From Kitasatospora cinereorecta (GTDB lineage Bacteria; Actinomycetota; Actinomycetes; Streptomycetales; Streptomycetaceae): 64,000 nt of DNA. The first letter of the stretch is position 1, and every line of letters begins with the position of its first letter. The stretch covers positions 691,001 to 755,000 of the forward strand of contig NZ_JAMZDX010000003.1 of assembly GCF_024172095.1 (NCBI RefSeq), written 5' to 3'. The notes beneath the pieces were generated by a model, which searched no databases, had not been told where the DNA came from, and worked only from the letters and a program-made list of their open reading frames with translations. Below are positions 1 to 8,667 of this stretch, one piece after another. The position numbers and the translations under genes are program-made.

Positions 1-1
1 C

Positions 2-748
2 ACCGGCAAGGTCGCCCTCATTACCGGTGCCAGCAGCGGGATCGGCGCGGCGGCCGCCGAGGTGTTCGCCCGGGAGGGCGCCCGGCTGGTGATCACCGCC
101 CGCCGCGCGGACCGCCTCGACGCACTGGCCGAGCGGCTGCGCCGGAGCGGCGCCGAGGTCGCCGTCCGCCCGGCGGACGTCGCGGATCCGGCCGCCGCCC
201 GGGCGGTGGTCGACCTCGCCCTGGACCGCTACGGCCGGCTGGACGCCGCGTTCAACAACGCCGGCCACGGGGTGGGCCGCACACCGCTGCACCTGATGTC
301 CGACGAGGTCTACGACGCGATCCTGGACACCAACCTCCGCGGGGTGTGGAACTTCCTCCGCCCGGAGCTGGCCGCGATGCTGGCCGCCGGCGGCGGGGCG
401 ATCGTCAACACCAGCAGCGTCGGCGGCCTGGTGGCGACGCCGGTGGCGGCGCCGTACGTGGCGTCCAAGCACGCCGTGATCGGCCTGACCAAGGCGGCGG
501 CCGCGGAGTACGGTCCGCACGGGATCCGGGTCAACGCCATCGCGCCGGGCACCACCCGGACCGAGATGGTCACCGCCTGGTTCGCCGCCAACCCGGGCGC
601 GGAGGAGGCGCTGCACCGGGCCACCCCGCAGCCGAGGACCGCCGAACCGGCCGAGATCGCCGAGGCGGCCGCCTGGCTGTGCAGCGACCGGTCCTCGTTC
701 CTCACCGGCGCGACCGTCCCGGTCGACGGCGGCTTCACGGCGCTCTGA
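2..748 (+). CDS. SDR family NAD(P)-dependent oxidoreductase, 5' end cut by the window edge
   Basis: Short-chain dehydrogenase/reductase; substrate unknown. The reading frame is already open at base 2 and begins at T-G-K-V, just before the dinucleotide-binding motif TGASSGIG, so only a few N-terminal residues are missing. Further family marks are NNAG, the NTSSVGG segment with the catalytic Ser, the YVASK active-site Tyr/Lys pair, the RVNAIAPG strand and a C-terminal DGGFTAL. These define a classical cytoplasmic SDR of about 250 residues. The gene ends 42 nt before the terminator hairpin of the convergent tRNA-Lys gene. Upstream context is outside the window, so no pathway can be inferred. Confidence 0.9.
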   Translation, partial: TGKVALITGASSGIGAAAAEVFAREGARLVITARRADRLDALAERLRRSGAEVAVRPADVADPAAARAVVDLALDRYGRLDAAFNNAGHGVGRTPLHLMSDEVYDAILDTNLRGVWNFLRPELAAMLAAGGGAIVNTSSVGGLVATPVAAPYVASKHAVIGLTKAAAAEYGPHGIRVNAIAPGTTRTEMVTAWFAANPGAEEALHRATPQPRTAEPAEIAEAAAWLCSDRSSFLTGATVPVDGGFTAL

Positions 749-790
749 GCACACCCGGTGCACCCCGCAACGGCGAAGGCGCCGCAACGG

Positions 791-822
791 CGAAGGCCCC
801 TCGCTTCCGCGAGGGGCCTTCG
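791..822 (-). terminator. Terminator hairpin of tRNA-Lys copy 1
   Basis: Perfect 14-bp stem (791-804 with 809-822) and a 4-nt TTCC loop, ending 10 nt downstream of the mature tRNA on the minus strand. It may also stop transcription from the SDR gene. Confidence 0.75.
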
Positions 823-832
823 ACCTGTCTGT

Positions 833-905
833 GCGCCGCCAGGGACTCGAACCCCGGACCCGCTGATTAAGAGTCAGCTGCTCTAACCAACTGAGCTAGC
901 GGCGC
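833..905 (-). tRNA. tRNA-Lys (anticodon CTT), copy 1
   Basis: Complete 73-nt cloverleaf on the minus strand: 7-bp acceptor GCGCCGC/GCGGCGC, D arm GCTCAGTTGGTTAGAGC, anticodon loop CTCTTAA with CTT, T arm CGGGG-TTCGAGT-CCCTG. CCA is not encoded. Identical copies lie at 20641-20713 and 25636-25708. Confidence 0.97.
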
Positions 906-1001
906 CTGCTGACCCGGAGAACATTACACGGGCCCGGCCGATCCGCCGAATCGTGGCCGCCCGGTCACGAACGGTTCCGGCCGGCCGGAATGCCGCGTGG
1001 C

Positions 1002-3017
1002 TCACGCGTCCGGGTAGTGGCAGGCGGCGAGGTGGTCCACGCCGGGCGCGGCGGCCTGCGGGAGCGGGACCTCCTGCTCGCAGCGGGCCCGGCGTGCGTC
1101 GTCGAGCAGCGCGTGGACCTGGCAGCGGGCCCGGAACGGACAGCCGCTGGGGCGTTCGCGGGGCGAGGGCGGGTCGCCGGCCAGCAGGATCCGGGTGCGG
1201 GCCCGTTCGGCGACCGGGTCGGGCAGCGGGACGGCGGACAGCAGCGCCCGGGTGTACGGGTGCCGGGGGCTTTCGAAGACCGACTCGACCGTGCCCGCCT
1301 CGACGGTGTGGCCGAGGTACATGACGCTGACCCGGTCGGCCAGGTGGCGGATCACCGAGAGGTCGTGCGAGACGAAGAGGTACGCCAGGCCCAGCTCGGC
1401 CTTGAGCCGCTGGAGCAGGTTGAGCACGCCGGCCTGAATGGAGACGTCCAGGGCGGAGACCGGTTCGTCCAGGACCAGCAGCTCCGGTTCGACGGCGAGT
1501 GCCCGGGCGATGGAGATCCGCTGGCGCTGGCCGCCGGAGAACTGGTGCGGGTAGCGGCTCGCGTGCGCGGGCTCCAGTCCGACCTGGCGCAGCAGTTGGG
1601 GGATCCGCCGGTCGATCTGCGCGCGCGGGGCGGCCTGGGCGCGCAGGGGTTCGGCGATGATGTCGCCGACCGGCATCCGCGGGTCGAGCGAGGCCATCGG
1701 GTCCTGGAAGACGATCTGGACCGCCCGGCGCAGTTCGCGCGTGCCGGCCCGGTCGAGCCCGGCGGTGTCGCGGCCGAGCAGGTCGATCCGGCCGGCCTCG
1801 GGGCGGGTCAGGGCGAGCAGCTCGTACAGGGTGGTGGACTTGCCGGAGCCGGACTCGCCGACGAGCCCGAGGGTCTCGCCGCGCCGGATCGCGAGGTCGA
1901 CGCCGTCCACCGCGTGCACGGTGCCGACCCGGCGCTTGAAGACGGTGCCCTTGAGCACCGGGAAGGTCTTGACCAGGCCGGTGACCCGCAGGATCTCCTC
2001 GCCGGGTCGCCCGGCGGGCGGCACCGGCGGCACGGGGTAGACCTCCTCGGGCCGGGGTGCGCGGGCGGCCAGTTCCCCGGCGCGTACGCAGGCGGCGAGG
2101 TGTCCGTCGTCGCCGGTCAGCGCGGGTTCGGCGGTGCGGCAGCGGTCCTCCACCAGCGGGCAGCGGGCGGCGAACGGGCAACCGGTCACCGTGCCCGGGG
2201 CCGGCGGGGTGCCGGGGATCGGGACCAGCGGCCCGCCCCGTCCGTCGAGCCGGGGCACCGCGCCGATCAGGCCGAGGGTGTACGGGTGCCGGGGGCGGGC
2301 GAACAGCTCGTCCACCGGGGCGGTCTCCACCACCCGTCCCGCGTACATCACGGCGACCCGGTCGGCCATCCCGGCGATCACCCCGAGGTCGTGGCTGACC
2401 AGCACCAGGGCGGCGCCGGTCTCCCGCTGGGCGGTGCGGAGCACGTCGAGGACCTGGGCCTGGATGGTGACGTCCAGCGCGGTGGTGGGTTCGTCGGCGA
2501 GCAGGATGTCGGGGTCGTTGGCGATCGCCATGGCGATCATCGCGCGCTGGCGCATACCGCCGGAGAACTCGTGCGGGAAGCTGTCGAGGGCGCGTTCGGG
2601 GGCGGGGATGCCGACCAGGTCGAGCAGTTCGGCGGCGCGCCGGCGGGCGGCGGCGCGGCCCTGCGGGCGGTGGATCCGCAGCGCCTCGACGATCTGGTCG
2701 CCGATCCGGTAGACGGGGGTGAAGGCGGAGAGCGGGTCCTGGAAGACCATGGCGATGCGGCTGCCGCGGATCCGGGCCAGCTCCTTGTCGGGCAGGCCGA
2801 CCAGTTCGCGGCCGTCGAGCCGGACCGAGCCGCCGACGGCGGCGGCGCGCGGCAGCAGGCCGAGGACGGCCAGCGCGGTGACCGACTTGCCGGAGCCGGA
2901 CTCGCCGACGATGCCGAGGGTCTCGCCGCGCCGGACGGCCAGGTCGACGCCGCGGACGGCGGGGACGGCGCCGAAGTCGACGGTGAGGTCGCTGACCTCG
3001 AGCAGGGAGGCGCTCAC
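1002..3017 (-). CDS. Peptide-type ABC importer, fused DppD-DppF ATP-binding protein
   Basis: 671-residue ATPase made of two complete oligopeptide-type nucleotide-binding domains in one chain. Domain 1 has Walker A GESGSGKS (about residues 38-45), signature FSGGMRQR and Walker B ILLADEP; domain 2 repeats these as GESGSGKST, FSGGQRQR and LLVLDEP. Each ends in the Cys-containing tail typical of Dpp/Opp ATPases (CPFAARCP and CPFRARCQ). It should energise uptake through the two permeases encoded just upstream. The GTG start at 3017 overlaps the stop of the upstream permease in a 4-base GTGA, which fixes the start and indicates translational coupling. DppD and DppF are separate proteins in E. coli; fused forms are common in actinobacteria. 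Substrate (peptide, nickel or other) cannot be read from sequence. Confidence 0.9.
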   Translation of the reverse strand: MSASLLEVSDLTVDFGAVPAVRGVDLAVRRGETLGIVGESGSGKSVTALAVLGLLPRAAAVGGSVRLDGRELVGLPDKELARIRGSRIAMVFQDPLSAFTPVYRIGDQIVEALRIHRPQGRAAARRRAAELLDLVGIPAPERALDSFPHEFSGGMRQRAMIAMAIANDPDILLADEPTTALDVTIQAQVLDVLRTAQRETGAALVLVSHDLGVIAGMADRVAVMYAGRVVETAPVDELFARPRHPYTLGLIGAVPRLDGRGGPLVPIPGTPPAPGTVTGCPFAARCPLVEDRCRTAEPALTGDDGHLAACVRAGELAARAPRPEEVYPVPPVPPAGRPGEEILRVTGLVKTFPVLKGTVFKRRVGTVHAVDGVDLAIRRGETLGLVGESGSGKSTTLYELLALTRPEAGRIDLLGRDTAGLDRAGTRELRRAVQIVFQDPMASLDPRMPVGDIIAEPLRAQAAPRAQIDRRIPQLLRQVGLEPAHASRYPHQFSGGQRQRISIARALAVEPELLVLDEPVSALDVSIQAGVLNLLQRLKAELGLAYLFVSHDLSVIRHLADRVSVMYLGHTVEAGTVESVFESPRHPYTRALLSAVPLPDPVAERARTRILLAGDPPSPRERPSGCPFRARCQVHALLDDARRARCEQEVPLPQAAAPGVDHLAACHYPDA

Positions 3018-3916
3018 GGGGTGCTCCGGTCGGAGGTGGGGTCGAGGGCGTCGCGCAGGCCGTCGCCGATCAGGTTGATGGCGAGGACGAAGAGCACCAG
3101 CAGGCCGGCGGCGAAGTAGAACAGCCAGGGGAAGACCGGTGCCTGGTCGGTGCCGGCGGCCAGCAGGGTGCCGAGCGAGACGTCGGGCGGGCGGACGCCG
3201 AAGCCGAAGTAGGAGAGCGCGGTCTCGCTCATCACCGCGCCGCCGACCGTCACCGTGGCGTCGATGATCAGGAAGGAGGAGACGTTCGGCAGGATGTGCC
3301 GCAGGATGATCCGGAACGGGGCCACGCCCATGTACCGTGCGGCGCGCACGAATTCGCGCTCGCGCAGGGAGAGCGTCATGGACCGGACCACCCGCGCGGT
3401 GATCATCCAGTTGAACAGGGCCAGCAGCAGTACGAAGGCCAGCCAGCCGGCGCCCTTCAGCTTGGGCGAGACGATCGCGATGATCAGGAAGCTGGGGAAG
3501 ATCAGCAGCAGGTCGACCAGGAACATCAGCGCCCGGTCGGCCCAGCCGCCGAAGTATCCGGCGCAGGCGCCGACCAGCCCGGCCAGCAGGGTGGAGAGCA
3601 GCGCCACCAGCAGGCCGATGACCAGCGACTTCTGCAGTCCGCGGACGGTCTGCGCGAACACGTCCTGGCCGATCCCGTTGGTGCCGAACCAGTGCTCGGC
3701 GGACGGGGGTTGCCGGATCGCCGTGTAGTTCGGCGTGGCGTAGTCCCACGGGGTCAGGTACGGCCCGGCGAAGGCCAGCAGGAAGAGCAGCAGCACGATC
3801 ACGGCGCCCGCCGTCGCGCCGCGGGCGGCGAGCAGCCGGGTCAGCACCAGTCGGCCGCGGCCGGGTGCGGCGGGGGACTTCGGCTCGGCCGGGGCGGTGT
3901 CCAGGACGGCGGTCAT
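3014..3916 (-). CDS. Peptide-type ABC importer permease (DppC-like)
   Basis: 300-residue inner-membrane permease with a hydrophilic N-terminus of about 25 residues followed by hydrophobic segments compatible with six helices. The cytoplasmic EAA loop that docks on the ATPase reads as ARYMGVAPFRIILRHILPN. Its ATG lies 6 nt after the stop of the DppB-like gene, and its stop overlaps the ATPase start by 4 bp, so the three genes form one minus-strand operon. The partner binding protein is divergent at 5247. Confidence 0.9.
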   Translation of the reverse strand: MTAVLDTAPAEPKSPAAPGRGRLVLTRLLAARGATAGAVIVLLLFLLAFAGPYLTPWDYATPNYTAIRQPPSAEHWFGTNGIGQDVFAQTVRGLQKSLVIGLLVALLSTLLAGLVGACAGYFGGWADRALMFLVDLLLIFPSFLIIAIVSPKLKGAGWLAFVLLLALFNWMITARVVRSMTLSLREREFVRAARYMGVAPFRIILRHILPNVSSFLIIDATVTVGGAVMSETALSYFGFGVRPPDVSLGTLLAAGTDQAPVFPWLFYFAAGLLVLFVLAINLIGDGLRDALDPTSDRSTP

Positions 3917-3922
3917 CGGCGA

Positions 3923-4906
3923 TCAGTACCTGACTCGTGGGTCGAGGGCGGCGTGCAGGGCGTCCGCCAGGAATCCGGCGGCGAGCACCGTCACGGCGGC
4001 GAAGAGGTTGACCGCGACCACGGCGTTGACGTCCTGCTCGTTGATCGCCTGGATGAACCACTCGCCCATGCCGTGCCAGGCGAAGATGGTCTCGGTGAAG
4101 GCCGCGCCGGTGAACAGCGCCAGGAAGTTGTAGGCGAACATGGTCGACATCGGGATGACCGCGGTGCGCAGGCCGTGCTTGAGCAGCGCCCGGTTGCGGG
4201 TCAGGCCCTTGGCCTCGGCGGTGCGCAGGTAGTCCGAGCCGAGCACGTCGAGCATGGTGGAGCGCTGGTAGCGGCTGTAGGTGGCGAGCCCGCCGAGGGC
4301 GAGGGCCAGGGTGGGCAGCAGCAGGTGCAGCCCCCAGTCGGCCAGGTGGGCGCCGACGCCGCCGGCCAGCCCGGGGGTCTCGTACCCGACGAACGGGATC
4401 ACCTCCCGGCCGGTCGCGTCCTTGGCGGCGATGGCGCCGTTCTTCAGGAACAGCGCGACCAGGAAGACGGGCATGGAGAGCAGCACGAAGGAGAGGATCG
4501 TCAGCGCCCGGTCGGGGAGCCGGTACTGCTTGACGGCGCTCCAGGCGCCGCCCGCCACGCCCAGCGCCATGCCGAGCAGGCTGCCGACCAGCAGCAGCCG
4601 CAGCGAGACCCAGATCCGGCGGCCGAACTCCTCGTTGACCGAGGTGTCGTGGATGGTCCGGCCGAGGTCGCCGTGGAGCACCAGGTCCTCGGCCCAGACG
4701 CCGAAGCGCGTCGTGACCGGGGTGCGGTCGTTGATGTTGAGCGCGGTCAGCTGCCGGTCCACCGCGGCGGCGGACGGGCGGGGCTGCTTGGCCTCGAAGT
4801 AGGTCCGCGGGCCGAGCGCGGCCGAGGCGAGCGCGTACGCCAGGAAGACCGCGACCACCAGCAGGACGGCGTAGTACCCCAGCCGTCTGGCCAGATAGCC
4901 GATCAC
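3923..4906 (-). CDS. Peptide-type ABC importer permease (DppB-like)
   Basis: 327-residue permease, first gene of the minus-strand importer operon. I chose GTG at 4906 because it yields the family N-terminus V-I-G-Y-L-A-R-R-L followed at once by the first membrane helix, with AGG about 9 nt upstream; an in-frame GTG at 4972 would add 22 unfamily-like residues. The large periplasmic loop after helix 1 and the EAA loop (TAEAKGLTRNRALLKHGLRT) are typical of DppB/OppB. It pairs with the DppC-like subunit to form the channel. Confidence 0.87.
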   Translation of the reverse strand: MIGYLARRLGYYAVLLVVAVFLAYALASAALGPRTYFEAKQPRPSAAAVDRQLTALNINDRTPVTTRFGVWAEDLVLHGDLGRTIHDTSVNEEFGRRIWVSLRLLLVGSLLGMALGVAGGAWSAVKQYRLPDRALTILSFVLLSMPVFLVALFLKNGAIAAKDATGREVIPFVGYETPGLAGGVGAHLADWGLHLLLPTLALALGGLATYSRYQRSTMLDVLGSDYLRTAEAKGLTRNRALLKHGLRTAVIPMSTMFAYNFLALFTGAAFTETIFAWHGMGEWFIQAINEQDVNAVVAVNLFAAVTVLAAGFLADALHAALDPRVRY

Positions 4907-5246
4907 TTCGCACACCTGTGGGACATGGTCGTTCGCCTTCGCTCGGGGGGTGGTCGGAGCAGTTGCGCGCACGGCCCCGTTCGGGGTCGGCGACGGCCCG
5001 CTTCCCCACCGGTCGGGTGAGGTCGGGTGAAGTCGCAGGTCGGAGTCTTGCAGCAGGGTGATGACGGGATGTTGCGGTGGCGTGTCCTCCCGTTTCGTTT
5101 CGATCAGAAGTGAACACCGGCATCTGGTCGGGGACTTGATCCGCTGTTACGTTCTGCTGGCGTGGCCACCACTTGAGTGCCCACGATCAAGAGCCGTCAC
5201 ACCTGTCGGCCGTCCGCCCGCTTCGACACCCTCGGGGGAATCCCTC
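4907..5246. other. Divergent intergenic region between importer permeases and binding protein
   Basis: About 340 non-coding bases separating the minus-strand permease/ATPase operon from the plus-strand lipoprotein gene, so both promoters must lie here. A perfect 10-bp tandem duplication GGTCGGGTGA occupies 5011-5020 and 5021-5030. A weak plus-strand promoter candidate is TGGTCG-17 nt-TACGTT around 5127-5155. No RNA gene or ORF with coding character was seen. Confidence 0.4.
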
Positions 5247-6947
5247 ATGAGCCGTTCGACGACCACCCGCAGACTGGGCCGTGCCGCGGCCGCCGCCCTC
5301 GCCGTGGCGCTCGCCGCCACCGCGTGCAGCAGCGGGTCCGGAGGCTCGGGCGACGTCGCCAAGAACGTCGTGCCCACCCAGGACGCCGAGGACAGCAACC
5401 CCCAGCCGCTGGAGAAGATCAAGGACGGCGGCGAGTTCCGGCCGCCGCTGCAGCAGTGGATCACCCAGTGGAACCCGTACCAGGTCGACGGCACCTACGG
5501 CGACGCGGTCGAGATCATGGGCTACGTCGAGGCGAAGCTGTTCCGCAGCGACGCCAAGGGCGTCTTCCACGCGGTGCCCGAGTACCTGCAGTCGGCCGAG
5601 GTCACCTCCACCTCGCCGCAGGTGGTCACCTACAAGCTCAACCCCAAGGCCAAGTGGTCGGACGGCAAGCCGCTGGGCTACCAGGACTTCAAGGCGGTCT
5701 GGGAGGCGTCGAACGGGAAGAACAGCGCGTACAACCTCTCCGACTCCTCCGGCTACGAGCAGATCTCAAACGTCGAGCAGGGCGCCGACCCGACCGAGGT
5801 CAAGGTCACCTTCAGCGAGCCGTACGCGGACTGGCAGAACCTGTTCAACCCGCTGCTGCCGGCGGCCGGACTCGCCACCCCGGACGCCTTCAACGACGGC
5901 TGGGTGGAGAAGATCCCGATCTGGGGCGGCCCGTTCAAGCCCGGCACCCTGGACAAGGCCGCGCAGACCATCACCCTGGTCCCCAACCCCGACTGGTGGG
6001 GTCCGAAGCCCAAGCTGGACAAAATCACCTACCGGGTGCTGGCCAGCCCCGCGATCACCCAGGCCTTCCTCAACAACGAGGTCGACTACGCGAGCGCCGG
6101 CTCCGCCTCGGCGTACGGGCAGCTCAAGGACGCCAAGGACGGGGTGATCCGCACCGGCACCCCGTGGGACGAGGTGCACATCTCCTTCGGTGGCAGCGGC
6201 GCCCTCGCCGACCAGTCGGTCCGCCAGGCGCTCGGCAAGGCCCTCGACCGGGCTGCGCTGATCAAGATCGTCAACCAGGGAGTGCCGGTCGAGTTCAAGC
6301 CGCTCGGCAACCACCTGTTCATGACCAACCAGACCGGCTACCAGGACAACGCCGGGGACTGGGTGAAGTTCGACCCGGCCGCCGCCAAGTCGCTGCTGGA
6401 CAAGGCGGGCTGGAAGGAGGCCGCGGCCGGCCAGCCGCGCACCAAGGACGGCCAGTCGCTCGAACTGCACTTCGTGGTCAGCGACGGCTCGACCCAGGCC
6501 CAGCTCGACATGGCCACCGCCGTCCAGAACATGCTCCAGCAGGTCGGCGTGAAGCTCACCGTCGACAAGGTGCCCAGCAAGGAGTACTTCACCAAGTACG
6601 TCAACGAGGGCAAGTTCGACCTCGCCAGCTGGCGCAACACCGGGTCCTTCCCGCTCTCCAAGGGCGTGGCCAACTACCGCGCCCCGCAGGGCGACAACGT
6701 GTTCGGCAACTTCTCCCGGCTGTCCACGCCGGAGATCGACTCGCTGCTGCGCAAGGCCGCCGCCACCCTCGACCCCGCCGAGGCCGCCAAGCTCTACAAC
6801 CAGGCAGACGTCCGGATCTGGGAGCTCGGCCACACCGTGGAGCTCTACCAGCGCCCCAGCATCGTCGCCGTCCGCAAGGGCCTGGCCAACTACGGCGCCG
6901 GCAGCCTGGCCGACACCGACATCACCAAGGTGGGCTGGGAGAAGTAG
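5247..6947 (+). CDS. Peptide-type ABC transporter substrate-binding lipoprotein
   Basis: 566-residue extracytoplasmic binding protein of the SBP_bac_5 (DppA/OppA) family. The ATG at 5247 begins a signal peptide with twin Arg, a hydrophobic core and lipobox LAATAC, so the mature protein is lipid-anchored at Cys. The mature part has the family's long bilobed arrangement, with DGGEFRPP near the start and aromatic patches (NPDWWGPKP) in the middle. It is the evident partner of the DppBC/DF-like genes but is transcribed divergently from them, which lets its expression be set separately. A 12-bp hairpin follows the stop codon. Ligand unknown. Confidence 0.9.
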   Translation: MSRSTTTRRLGRAAAAALAVALAATACSSGSGGSGDVAKNVVPTQDAEDSNPQPLEKIKDGGEFRPPLQQWITQWNPYQVDGTYGDAVEIMGYVEAKLFRSDAKGVFHAVPEYLQSAEVTSTSPQVVTYKLNPKAKWSDGKPLGYQDFKAVWEASNGKNSAYNLSDSSGYEQISNVEQGADPTEVKVTFSEPYADWQNLFNPLLPAAGLATPDAFNDGWVEKIPIWGGPFKPGTLDKAAQTITLVPNPDWWGPKPKLDKITYRVLASPAITQAFLNNEVDYASAGSASAYGQLKDAKDGVIRTGTPWDEVHISFGGSGALADQSVRQALGKALDRAALIKIVNQGVPVEFKPLGNHLFMTNQTGYQDNAGDWVKFDPAAAKSLLDKAGWKEAAAGQPRTKDGQSLELHFVVSDGSTQAQLDMATAVQNMLQQVGVKLTVDKVPSKEYFTKYVNEGKFDLASWRNTGSFPLSKGVANYRAPQGDNVFGNFSRLSTPEIDSLLRKAAATLDPAEAAKLYNQADVRIWELGHTVELYQRPSIVAVRKGLANYGAGSLADTDITKVGWEK

Positions 6948-7310
6948 AACAGCAGGCGGCACTGGCGAGCAGCGCGGTGATCACGAGGAGTTCAGGCGTA
7001 CGGACACGGGGGCTGCGGAGATCCCGCCCCCGTGTCCGCGCCATCGTCCTTGACCTTCCGCGTTGCCCGCAGACCGCCCGTGTCGTCGTTCCACTTCGGA
7101 GGGGAATCTATCGGGCGGATCGGGGCGGACGGGACAACCTGCGCGGGCGCGGCCGAGCTGTCACCCGGTTCGCGCACTCCACCGTCAACGGTGCCTGACG
7201 CTTACTCACAACGGGTGTAACCGGGCCGCTCGGCGTGGTGTGCGAACCCGCTCCCGGGACGTCCACCGTGCCAGGATCGCGGTGACCAACTCCCGGCCGA
7301 AGGCGACCCG
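6948..7310. other. Intergenic region after the binding-protein gene
   Basis: 363 bases between two plus-strand genes. It contains the strong hairpin at 7001-7038; the remaining 270 bases must hold the promoter of the LtrA-like gene, but I see no convincing -35/-10 pair, ORF or repeat. Confidence 0.4.
7001..7038 (+). terminator. Terminator hairpin of the binding-protein gene
   Basis: Perfect 12-bp inverted repeat CGGACACGGGGG (7001-7012) with CCCCCGTGTCCG (7027-7038), 14-nt loop, 53 nt after the stop codon. No U-tract, as is common in high-GC actinobacteria. Confidence 0.7.
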
Positions 7311-8570
7311 ATGACCAGCGCAGCCCGCCCCGACCCGCAGGGCCCCGACCCGCGGCCGAACGATTCGCAGGCCCACCACCCGCACGCCGCCGACCCGCAC
7401 GCCGCGGACCCGCACGCCGTCGACCGCCGACCGGTCCGGCCGATGCGCGCCCGCAGCCGCGACGAGGCCCACCGGGTGGCCACCCCGCTGGAGCTGTTCT
7501 TCGACCTCTGCTTCGTCGTCGCCGTCGCCCAGGCCGGCCGGGAACTCGCCCACGCCCTCGCCGGCGGCCACCCCGGCCACGGCCTCTACGGCTACGTCCT
7601 CGTCTTCTTCGCCATCTGGTGGGCCTGGATGAACTTCACCTGGTTCGCCTCCGCGTACGACGTGGACGACGTCCCCTACCGGCTCACCACCCTGGTCCAG
7701 ATCTCCGGCGTCCTCGTCCTCGCCGCCGGCGTGCCGCGCATGTTCGACGAGGACCTCACCCTGGCCGTCTGCGGCTACCTGCTGATGCGCCTCGCCATGG
7801 TCACCCAGTGGCTGCGCGCCGCCCGCTGCGAGAGCGGCGGAACCCGCACCATGGCGTTGCGCTACGCCGTCGGCATCACCGTCTGCCAGCTCGGCTGGAC
7901 CCTCCTCCTGTTCGTCCCGCACGACGTCCGGCCGTACCTGATCCCCGTCCTCATCCTGGCCGAACTCGCCGTCCCGCCCATCGCCGAGGCGCACACCCAG
8001 TCCACCTGGCACCCGCACCACATCGCCGAGCGGTACGGGCTGTTCACCATCATCGTGCTCGGCGAGACCGTCGCCGCCGCGACCGTGGCGATGCAGACCG
8101 CGATGGACGAGCACGAGGCGCTCGGCGAACTGATGCCGATCGCCGCCGGCGGCCTGCTGATCTGCTTCGGCGCCTGGTGGATCTACTTCGCCGAGCCCGT
8201 CCACCACCACCTGCGCTCCAACCGGCAGGCCTTCCTCTGGGGCTACGGCCACTACCTGGTCCTCGGCTCCGCCGCCGCCGTCGGCGCCGGCCTGGAGGTC
8301 GCCATCGAGTACGCCGTCGGCAAGGCCCACATCTCCGCGTACGCCGCCACCGCCGCGGTCACCCTGCCCGCCGCCCTCTACCTGCTCACCGTCTGGGCCC
8401 TGCACTCCCGCCACGTCAAGCAGGGCGCCGCCCAGGCCGTCCTCCCCCTCTCCGCGGCCGCCGTCGCCGCCTGCACCGCCCTCGGCGGGCACGGCGTCCT
8501 GGCCGCCGGCCTGGTCATCGCCGCGACCGTCGCCACGGGGACCACCCTGGCAGCAAAGGCCAGCCACTGA
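7311..8570 (+). CDS. Low-temperature-requirement A (LtrA) family membrane protein
   Basis: 419-residue polytopic membrane protein. After a hydrophilic N-terminus of about 60 residues comes the family hallmark TPLELFFDLCFVVAVAQ, then about ten hydrophobic helices including FFAIWWAWMNFTWFASAYD and a conserved HHIAERYGLFTIIVLGET segment. LtrA was named from a Listeria mutant unable to grow in the cold; biochemical function is unknown. Unusual here is a His/Asp/Pro-rich head with DPHAA-type repeats encoded by a triplicated 15-mer (7380-7424). The 3' end abuts a streptomycete inverted repeat at 8571. Confidence 0.85.
   Translation: MTSAARPDPQGPDPRPNDSQAHHPHAADPHAADPHAVDRRPVRPMRARSRDEAHRVATPLELFFDLCFVVAVAQAGRELAHALAGGHPGHGLYGYVLVFFAIWWAWMNFTWFASAYDVDDVPYRLTTLVQISGVLVLAAGVPRMFDEDLTLAVCGYLLMRLAMVTQWLRAARCESGGTRTMALRYAVGITVCQLGWTLLLFVPHDVRPYLIPVLILAELAVPPIAEAHTQSTWHPHHIAERYGLFTIIVLGETVAAATVAMQTAMDEHEALGELMPIAAGGLLICFGAWWIYFAEPVHHHLRSNRQAFLWGYGHYLVLGSAAAVGAGLEVAIEYAVGKAHISAYAATAAVTLPAALYLLTVWALHSRHVKQGAAQAVLPLSAAAVAACTALGGHGVLAAGLVIAATVATGTTLAAKASH
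7380..7424 (+). repeat. 15-bp x3 in-gene tandem repeat encoding P-H-A-x-D
   Basis: Three consecutive units CCGCACGCCGNSGAC at 7380-7394, 7395-7409 and 7410-7424 within the start of the LtrA-like gene. They encode a His-rich cytoplasmic head, possibly metal-binding, and could change copy number by slippage without shifting frame. Confidence 0.85.
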
Positions 8571-8643
8571 GGGGGCGCGAGGGACTGCGCGCCCAGTCAC
8601 TGCGGACCCGTAGCCTTCCGCTGCGCGCAGTTCCCCCCGCCCC
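8571..8643. repeat. Streptomycete intergenic inverted repeat, copy A
   Basis: Imperfect inverted repeat with arms GGGGGCGCGAGGGACTGCGC (from 8571) and GCGCGCAGTTCCCCCCGCCC (from 8623), starting one base after the LtrA-like stop codon. It belongs to the same family as the elements at 14872, 25131 and the half-copies near 35500 and 35643. It can fold into a long RNA hairpin and may act as a terminator between the two plus-strand genes. Confidence 0.8.
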
Positions 8644-8667
8644 ATCGGTAACCTCCGGAGTGCAACC

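Noticed and set aside
1002..5123. A 1373-codon open frame on the minus strand spanning permease and ATPase genes
   Set aside because: Only its last 671 codons resemble proteins (the DppD-F fusion); the rest is an antisense or shifted reading of the permease genes, whose real frames have membrane and EAA motifs. Long empty frames are normal at this GC content.
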